A stretch of 64,000 nt of DNA, taken from the NCBI GenBank assembly GCA_963210315.1, contig OY723303.1, positions 1,736,001 to 1,800,000 on the forward strand. The letters run 5' to 3'. Numbering within the stretch: position 1 is the stretch's first letter; every line of letters starts with the position of its first letter. Shown piece after piece: positions 56,526-64,000 of the stretch. The notes beneath the pieces were generated by a model. The model worked only from the letters and a program-made list of their open reading frames with translations, was not told the DNA's origin and ran no database searches. Source of the DNA: Rhynchopus euleeides. Its lineage: Eukaryota; Euglenozoa; Diplonemea; Diplonemida; Diplonemidae. The position numbers and the translations under genes were made by a program.

Positions 56526-58029
56526 ATGGCGGCTCGGGGAAAGGGGCCTGTGGACCGTGTGCTGCCGAGACGAGACGGCCCCGAGGGGAAGGTTGCCTCT
56601 GCGTTAGGCCGCATCCTGACGGCAACAACCCAGGCGGGTCCCATTAAGTACCTCACACAGACAAAGCATGAGTTCACCACCATGTCCTATCTGGCCCTGA
56701 AGGTGCAGGCGCCGCAGTCAGTCAAGGCGGTCATCAACCCCCTGCTCCAGGACGGGGCAAAGGTGGTGTATGGGTCGACGCACGAAGATCTGTCAGGGTG
56801 GAATCTTGTGGCAGACGTGTCAGTCAACAGGTATGCGCATTGTGATGGGCAGGGTTGCTGGCTCAGGGAGGGATGGCGGTGGTTCAAAGTCTCCCAGGTA
56901 TTGTTTGAGGAGTCAGCACCTCGTCAGGCCAGTCCGCCGGACTCACCTGGACTGGACTTGTCAGCCAGCGAGTCCACTCCAGGGTGTGTTCTGGGACCGA
57001 TCCCCCGCGTCGTGCTTACACATCATCACCCCGCGCACCACAGGGACCATGCGATGGCGCTGCCGCAGCGTATCGACCAGGTTGCAACTTGTCTTCAAAA
57101 AGAACAGATTGACTGCAAGAAGACAGTGTTCCTGGCCCTTCTGACGAGCCAGAAGGCTGGCGAGGTGACCGCGAAGGTATGTGCAAGCGGGTGGTGGTGG
57201 TGGCTCGGCGGGTGGCAATCCCCTTCACCCCTCTCTGTGTGCGCACAAACTGTACCGGGCGTGCTGCAAAATCTACAATCTTACCTTCAACCCCCCGCCC
57301 GCAGACTGCCCAGACCGTGCTGGAGATGATGCGTCAGGTGACACGGTCTGCAGACCTGTTCCACTTCGTCTTTGTCTTCGTCAAAAGCCCTGAGTCCCTT
57401 GCGGCATGGGATTCGGCAAAAGCGGTTCAGTCCATCAAGGCCGCCGCGACGCCTCGGGCAGAAGCGGGCGGCAAGGGCGGGCGGGCCGCTGGCAAGGGTG
57501 CCAAGGGCGGGAAGGGCGGCAAGGGTAGCAAGTTCGCGGAACCGGCACCCGCGCAGCGCCAGCACAAGGGCGGGCGGGGAGGTGGGGCGAAGGCACGCCC
57601 GCAGGCGGTGGTGGAGACCAAGCAGGTGGGGCGTGTCGCAGGTTCCGGCGGGAAGGGCGGCAAGGGTGGCAAGGCCACCACTAACCTGGGAGGTGGCGTG
57701 ACGCAGCGGTATGCCATTTGCTTCTTCACACGGGGTCAACCATATAGCGTTGTTTAACACAGCTGTGTATCCTGGCAAGGATCCTGCCAAACAGATCGCG
57801 GGAGGGGACAGGCGACAGGTGGAAACGATCACTGCAAACATCATCTGTTAGGAAGGCCCAGAAGACTGCTGCTGTTTCTGTTCGGTTGTTTGCACTCCGC
57901 GACAGGTCCTCTTTTTGAGTTTTCCAGAGATATCTCTTCTTCTAAACCACCACACCCCAACACACCGCACAACCGCACAGGGTAACGAAGGCCGGCAACC
58001 TGACCTTCAACCGGTACACGCCGTACTGA
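56526..58029 (+). CDS. Unknown protein with Gly/Lys-rich tail, 367 aa, three exons
   Basis: Exons 56,526-57,176, 57,305-57,708 and 57,981-58,029 (stop included). Introns are 128 and 272 bp, both with GTATG donors and CAG acceptors, and the joins keep frame (VTAK-TAQTVLEMM; GVTQR-VTKAGNL). The start MAARGKGPVDRV follows a CACACAG acceptor-like site 14 bp upstream. I recognise no family. Residues 1-130 look globular (IKYLTQTKHEFTT, WLREGWRWFKV). Residues 131-180 are Ser/Pro/His-rich and may be a linker. Residues 180-265 are helical and hydrophobic at FHFVFVFVKSPES. Then comes a low-complexity tail of GGKGGK and GRGGG repeats resembling RGG-type RNA-binding tails, with a conserved-looking end FNRYTPY. 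Possibly a nucleic-acid-binding or ribonucleoprotein component; that is inference from composition only. Confidence 0.7.
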
Positions 58030-60034
58030 GCTTTTGGGTTTTGCCTCGAGCAGGCAACGGCACCGAGGGGCAGCACAAGAGGGGCGATAAAACAAGAGTA
58101 AAAGGCAATTTGAATCTAACGGAAGATGCGGAAAAAAATGGTGTAGTTAACACGTGGGTGTGGGTGGCAGAGGCAGGGCTGGGTGGGGGGGCAGGGCTGC
58201 CCTCACATACCATCTCGCCCGACATTGTGTGTGTCGATGGACCGCATTCGGAGAGCTGGATCAGGGAGGAGCCTCTGATGCGTTCTACACTCACAGCACA
58301 AAATCACAAAAGGTAAGACACATGTGTGTGTATGGGTGTGCGTTTCACTGGCCTCTTGGGTGGCAGTGTTGACATGACGGCGTTCTGCCCGTCGGGAAAG
58401 ACAGTTGATTGCAAGCAAAGTGACATCGCGGTTTGTCGGGATGAATATTTTTACCCCCCCCCCCCCCCCCCACCACCACCACCACCACCACCACCCCCTG
58501 CCCCTGCCCCCCCCCCCCTCCACAGCAGCGGCCACTCTCGCCGTCGGGGTGGGCCTGCTGAGGGTACCAAAGCCAACAGAATCGTTCGAATCGTTCAACA
58601 ATCACGGCACACAGGTCAGTGATATGACTTGACGTCAGTTGCCGAGTGGACAACCGGGCGGCATATCGGGATGAGCGCCACTCCTTTCGAACGAGCAGCA
58701 GTGACAGAGAGAGAGGGTTTGTGTGTGGGTCCCTCGGATACTGCACACACCCCCCCCCCCCCCTGCGTGCGGTGGGATGTGCGCTGGTGGTGTTTCTTAA
58801 GCCTTAGAGTTCTCCCTCCCACCTTCCCCTCCCAACAGATCTCTCTCTCTCTCTCTCTCCCCCCCCCCCTCCCCGCCATCGATACGCTCTGATGTGGAAT
58901 CGGGGACTGGTTCCTCCGGGAAAGGTGAGTTCTGTGTGTTGTCTGTGTGCGCAGCCCATCTTGCCTTGGGCGCTGTCCTCGGCAGTGTTTTCCGCAAAAA
59001 AAAAAGGGATGATGATGTGCCTCCTCCCCCGCAAGCAGAGCGGCTGGCCTTGAAGGGTAGGTTACCCCCCAACTCTGGAATGGGTTGTGTTGCCCCGGTC
59101 CCCACCCCCCCCACCCACACCCCCACGTGTCAAGGGGGGGCCAGGAATACCCTTGGTTCCCCCCGGTCCTCCCCAGTCGATACCCGACTGGGGGTGGCAA
59201 AATCTGGCACCGTTGGGGACACAGAGGGAGTTGGGGCGCCCGCCAGGTGCCAGCTGCACGCACACTCAAAATAAGCCCCTTCTTTTTTTGGGTTTGGCGC
59301 ACAAACAACAGCCGGAGGAGGGCTTTGCTCAGAAGTGCAGAAATGTTGAGGCACCTCACAAACGGGGGGACGAACTGTCACAGTTTGGCACAAGAGTGGT
59401 CGCCCTCTCTCCGATATTATTCACAGGTCGGAGAGAGCGGATGAGGGCGACCCAGGGTGCGATTCAGGAGGGGGGTGGGGTGGAGTGGAGTGGAGTGTGG
59501 CGGAAGTGCGGTGTGGGTGGGGGTGTGGGTGTGCAAAAAAGATGAAAAAGTATTCAAACAAGTTCCGATTTTTTTGTGTGGGGGAACTTCCACACAGAGG
59601 CACAGACGCGCACACACACACACGCGACGTTGGGGAGGTGTGCTGGAGGGGTGTGGGTGTGTGGGGTGGGTGAGGTTGCCCTACACCAAGACAAAGCGAT
59701 GGCAGGTTGGCGTGTCGGCAATGCAGTGGATGGAGTGGTATTTTTTTTTTGGTTTCTCGTGCGGACGTTCTATATCCGCGGGACTGCTGTTTAGACTCGC
59801 TGTACACCCCGACTTGTGGGGAAGGGTCACGCGCATCGACAGTAACATGAGGGCCAGGGCAGGTTGGCAGTAGTCTTGAAACACCCCTACCCCCCCCCGC
59901 ACCCTTCGAGCCGAGACATAAAAGAGCAACAGTGTTCTGGCAAACGATGCTGGTGACCTCGCCAGTTCGCAACCCCCCTGTTGTGTCGGAGTGCTTCCGA
60001 CGACGCCCCACATCACATAATCACACCACTCACA
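58030..60034. other. Spacer between the unknown gene and Rpn2
   Basis: No supported gene. It has several low-complexity tracts: C18 followed by CAC triplets (58,456-58,498), a C12 run (58,751-58,762), a CT-dinucleotide tract with a C10 run (58,840-58,870) and GTG-rich stretches. Short ORFs here are interrupted by these tracts. Confidence 0.5.
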
Positions 60035-60101
60035 CGTTTGCTGTGTTGGATTAGCGGACCTCGCATCGTACAGAAAGTCCACGAGAGACGAACTGATACG
60101 C
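60035..60101 (+). promoter_or_regulatory. Conserved upstream element, copy 2
   Basis: Matches 56,200-56,275 with three substitutions or single-base indels and a 10-bp gap. It is followed by a C19 run (60,131-60,150) and more C runs just before the Rpn2 start codon. Confidence 0.5.
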
Positions 60102-60249
60102 TATAAGATCACCACACCACCACACCAGGCGCCCCCCCCCCCCCCCCCCCACCCCCCCCTCCCCCCCTCCCCTGCGCCTTACACACGCCGCACACCGGGC
60201 ACCTTCTTTTGTGGGATTGGCCCCCCCCACCCCCCCCTCACTCTCTACG

Positions 60250-63200
60250 ATGCCGACCAAAATGTCGAGCGTGACCGGGCTCCTCTCCCTCCTGAAGGAG
60301 CGGGACTCCAAGCTGCAGGCCTCCGCCATTGCAGCCCTCCTTCCCAGGGTGGACGACTTCTGGAGCGAGATCTCGGAGTACCTGGGTGCGATTGAGGAGG
60401 CGAATGAGGACAGCGATTTTCCGGACCGGCAGAAGGCAGCCCTCCTCCTCAGCAAGGTGTACTACCACCTGGGGGAGTACAAAGATGCCTCGGCGTTCGC
60501 GCTGGCTGCGGGGAAGATGTTCGATGTGTCCTGCACAGACCAGTTCACCCACACCATCGTCCGGAAGTGCATCGACAGATACGTCGAGCTGCGCCAGCAG
60601 CCCGAGGATGTGATGCAGGAGGACAAGCAGTACGTCCAGCTCGAGGCCCTGTTCTCCTCTCTGGTTGCGTCCTGGGTGAAGGGGGACAGCAACCTCAACC
60701 AGGTGACGGAGCACCTGGGGCTGTGCATCGCGGCGCAGAGGCTCGACGTGCTGGAGACCATCGCGACGGGGTACATCAAGGCGACCCACAGCGCTGACGT
60801 CCTGACGTGCATCCTCCGCTACGCGAACCAGCATGTGGAGAACGTGGATGTGAGGGAGAAGCTCCTCAGGTGCGTGGTGCGTCTCTACCAGCAGGGCCCC
60901 GAGAAGCTGCGCGCCGTGAACTACTTCGACATGCAGCAGTGCCTCATCTTCCTGGATGACGACAAAGAGGTGTGCCGCAACCTGTTCATGCTTCTGGATT
61001 CGAAGACGGCGCAGTCGGACCTCATCGCGTATCAGCTTGCCTTCGACCTGGTGGAGCACTGCAACCAGGACTTCCTCCTGGCGGTGATGGACGGCGTGAA
61101 GGCGCACCTCAGCGCGAACGGTGGTGGGGAGGCGAAGCCCTCGGAGGAGGGGGGTGAGGCGGCGGCGGCGGCAGCGGCGGCGGGCGGCCCGGAGAACTAT
61201 AAGAACATCTGCACGATTCTGACGGGGGCGCCGACGACGGAGCTGCAGTTCCAGTTCCTCTACATGCAGAACAACGGGTCGGTTGATGCCATGGTGAGCC
61301 TGAAGAAGGCTGTGGAGTATGTAGAAAATTCCGTGCTTTTTCAAGAGTTTTTTTTGTGGGAGTTTTGTTGGAGAAATTATAAGGCAAAAAAACACAACGT
61401 CGGGCCTGAAGAACCCTATGCAGCAGCCTCCCACGCCCACTCTCCACCCACGCCACACCACACAGGGTGAAGAAGAACGCTATCACCCACAACGCCGCCG
61501 TGATGGCAAACGCGATAATGTTCTGCGGCACCACCTGCGACAAGTTCCTGCGGGACAACCTCGACTGGCTCGCGAAGGCCAGCAACTGGGCCCGCTTCAC
61601 CGGAACCGCCTCCCTCGGTGTGATCAACAAGGGCCACGTCACGCAGAGCATGCAGACCCTGCAGCCGTACCTCCCCAGCGCACCTGGGGCGAGCGGGGCT
61701 AACCCCTACCAGGAGGGCGGTGCCCTCTACGGGCTGGGCCTCATCCACGCGCCTGTCGGGTGCAACCTCCGTGACGATGCGGCTGAGCTGGTTGCGCCCG
61801 GCGCCTCCGGGGCGACGGACGACACGCACACCCGCCCCCGCGAGGTCCTCAACTTCCTGGTGGAGTGTGTGCGCGCCAACAAGCAGTCTGAGAAGCTCAT
61901 CCACGGCGCCTGCCTGGGCATCGGGCTTGCCGCCATGTCGTCGAAGGATGACGGCATCTACGAGCTGCTGAAGCAGGTGCTCTTCAACGACAACGCTGTG
62001 TCGGGCGAGGCTTCCGCGGTGGCGATCGGCCTGCTGTACCTCGGGTCGGGGAACCCCGCCGTGGTGGACGAGCTGCTGACGTACGGCAAGGACACCCAGC
62101 ATGAGAAGATCATCCGCGGTGTGTCCATGGCGTTGGCCATGCTGATGTACGGCAAGGAGGCGCATGCCGACACGCTGATTGAGGAGATGCTGCTGTCGAC
62201 AGACCCGTGGCTGCGGCTGGGTGGTGTGCAGGTCATCGGGAGTGCCTATGCCGGGACTGGCAACCGCAAGGCGATCGAGAGGCTGCTCACCGTTGCGGTG
62301 CAGGACACCAGCGATGACGTGCGCCGGGCGGGCATCATGGAGGTCGGGTTTGTGACCTTCAAGGAGCCCCTGCTGTGCGTCAACGTGACGAGCGTGTTTG
62401 CCGACTCGCACTCCCCCCACATCCGGTGGGGTGTGGCGGCGGCGCTCGGCATTGCCGCGGCTGGCACCGGCAACAAGCAGGCCCTGGACAGGCTGTGGGG
62501 GCTGAAGGACGACTCGTCGGACTTCGTGAGGCAGGTATGGAGGGGTTGTGGTGTGGGGGTGGGTGGGGTGCGGTGGTGGGTTTTGTGGCGGTTTTTCACG
62601 CACACCGGCAACAACAGGGTGCGATCGTCAGCATTGCGATGCTGCTGATGCAGCGCACGGAGAGGGACGTGCCGCGCGTGAAGGAGTTCCGCGAGGAGAT
62701 TGAGAAGCGCATCAGCGACAAGTACGAGGATGTGCTGACGAAGTTCGGCGCCGTCCTGGCGACCGGGATCCTCGACGCGGGTGGCAAGAACCAGACCATC
62801 TGCCTGCACAAGAACGGGCACAACCTGGTGAAGCCGATCGTCGGGCTTCACATGTTCATGCAGTACTGGTACTGGTACCCCTTCGTGCTCATGTTCAGTC
62901 TGGCACTGCAGGTATGGAAGCCGTTCACCCCCTCCCCCCCCCACCCCGACATGTAGGGCGGTACCCTCTCTGGCACGCTCTAGGCGGTGTCCCCAGCATG
63001 CCTTGTTCTGCTCTGACCTGCCGCTCCCCACGCCCCCCCCCGCACCGCACACTGCCACATACTTGCCCCACCACAGCCGACGTGCATCATCGCGCTGAAC
63101 AGCAACCTCAAGATGCCGAAGTTTGTGATGCGCTCCGACGCACCCCCCTCGCTGTACAGCGTGCCGAAGAAGCAGGAGGAGAACGAGGGCAAGGAGAAGA

Positions 63201-63824
63201 AGAAGCGCGACAAGGTGGTGCTCTCCACCACCACCAAGGCGGAGAAGCGCAGCAAGAAGAAGAAGGGCGACACCGACATGACGGCCGCCACCCCGGGCGA
63301 GGAGGCGCTCGAGAAGGCAGAGGAGGAGAAGCCCGAGGGGGACAAGGAGAAGGACAAGGCGAAGAAGCCGGAGGAACCGACTTTCGAGGTGCTCGAAAAC
63401 CCTGCGCGTGTCACACTCGGCCAGCTGCAGGTGCTCTCCTACACAGAGGACAAGCGCCACGCACCCGTGAAGCCGGTATGCTGCTTGTGGTTGTTGTTGT
63501 GGAGGGGGGGGCTGAACACACACAGCGCTGTGTCTTCTTTTGTTGTCATATCACCGGCGTGGGTCAGTCAATACCGTAAGGGAAGACCGCGACCGTGACG
63601 CAAACCCTGGTTTCAAAACCACATAACCACATACACACACCCCACACACCACCCCCCACACCCACAATCCACCACAGGGCGTCCAGATGGGCGTGGTGGT
63701 GCTGAAGGACAACACCCCAGGCGAGGAGGAGGACCTGGTGTCTGTCGTGAACCCGCGTGACCTCAACGCAAACCCGGACGAGAAGGACGAGCCCCCTCCG
63801 CCGGAGCCGTTTGAGTGGCCCTAA
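60250..63824 (+). CDS. 26S proteasome regulatory subunit Rpn2 (PSMD1), 991 aa, five exons
   Basis: Non-ATPase scaffold of the 19S proteasome lid-base interface; it holds Rpn13 and helps position the regulatory particle in cytosol and nucleus. Exons 60,250-61,316; 61,466-62,534; 62,618-62,911; 63,077-63,475; 63,678-63,824. All introns (149, 83, 165, 202 bp) start GTATG and end CAG, and the joins match the family. Recognised by the N-terminus (LLSLLKERDSKLQ, DDFWSEISE, ALLLSKVYYHLGEY), by CGTTCDKFLRDNLDWLAKAS, and by the central proteasome/cyclosome repeats (ALYGLGLIHAP, GACLGIGLAAM, VAAALGIAAAGTGNK). The KEKE-type charged stretch, NPARVTLGQLQVL and the C-terminus PPPPEPFEWP also fit; in human PSMD1 the corresponding EPPEPFEYIDD end binds Rpn13. 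Length is close to the human 953 aa. The start at 60,250 (MPTKMSSV) is chosen; 60,262 is the alternative. An Ala run (about residue 305) is specific to this protein. Confidence 0.95.
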
Positions 63825-63839
63825 GCCTTAGGGCCACTC
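63813..63839. terminator. Perfect 13-bp hairpin across the Rpn2 stop codon
   Basis: GAGTGGCCCTAAG (63,813-63,825) is followed by one base and then its exact reverse complement (63,827-63,839). The TAA stop lies in the left arm. Could act in 3'-end formation or transcript stability; no function is proven. Confidence 0.5.
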
Positions 63840-64000
63840 CGTGGGAGGGACGGGTGCGGGGAGGGGGGGCTGGGGGGGTGACGTGACCCGGGAGTGCTCG
63901 GTGCTGCCCCCCCCACCCCACCCCGCTCCTCTCCCCAAACGAAGCAAACAAAGATAAGAAAAGTATCCCCGAGAGGAGGGGAGGGGGTGGGGGGGGCATT
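63840..64000. other. 3' flank of Rpn2
   Basis: G- and C-rich low-complexity sequence. No further gene is visible before the window ends. Confidence 0.5.

Noticed and set aside
56899..57078. Possible extra intron in exon 1 of the 56.5-kb gene (GTATTG donor, ACCAG acceptor)
   Set aside because: It keeps frame, but the donor lacks the GTATG seen in all other introns and the frame is open without splicing.
58629..59545. Several plus-strand ORFs of 85-150 codons between the 56.5-kb gene and Rpn2
   Set aside because: They run through C runs, CT tracts and GTG-rich repeats and have no coherent composition.

Overview
This is a nuclear genome window from a eukaryote, most likely a free-living protist. 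Nine spliceosomal introns can be placed by frame, and all nine have a GTATG donor and a CAG acceptor. There is a clear 26S proteasome subunit, and about half of the sequence is mobile or repetitive DNA. The coding genes are GC-rich and are surrounded by C/G homopolymer runs. All five cellular genes lie on the + strand. That layout, with polypyrimidine-AG tracts close to several start codons, recalls unidirectional gene arrays with trans-splicing (euglenozoans such as diplonemids, or dinoflagellates). No spliced leader or rRNA is present, so the lineage stays open.

Layout. 1-14,690 is a retroelement and repeat graveyard. It holds two inverted, nearly identical 3' ends of a non-LTR-type retroelement (2,056-5,217 + and 7,105-10,917 -) and three copies of a short element (1,649; 6,563; 10,945). 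All carry the same (GATTTTTTGT)n 3' tail. A small unidentified gene is at 14,693-15,217. A mucin-like single-pass membrane protein gene is at 15,946-19,860. 20,234-28,703 is a set of nested or abutting terminal-inverted-repeat (TIR) elements whose ends are runs of G/C, some carrying small ORFs. 31,297-53,277 is one very large gene of four exons. I reconstruct about 6,957 residues: signal peptide, cysteine-rich modules, four almost identical VWA domains, an EGF-like array of about 80 repeats, a Thr/Ala/Pro-rich stalk, one transmembrane helix and a short tail. 54,177-55,217 is an AT-rich long palindrome with a TA-flanked element inserted in one arm. 56,526-58,029 is a three-exon gene of unknown function with a Gly/Lys-rich tail. 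60,250-63,824 is the five-exon gene for proteasome subunit Rpn2/PSMD1 (991 aa).

How the genes relate. The mucin-like protein and the giant adhesin-like protein share an almost identical 3' end (stalk end, two cysteine modules, transmembrane helix, tail), so they look like members of one cell-surface family, probably linked by recent duplication or gene conversion. The unknown gene at 56.5 kb and Rpn2 share a conserved stretch of about 65 bp some 150-250 bp upstream of their start codons, a possible promoter or 5'-UTR element. The most unusual content is the giant gene, the set of short elements sharing one 3' tail, the nested G-ended TIR elements, and the invaded palindrome.
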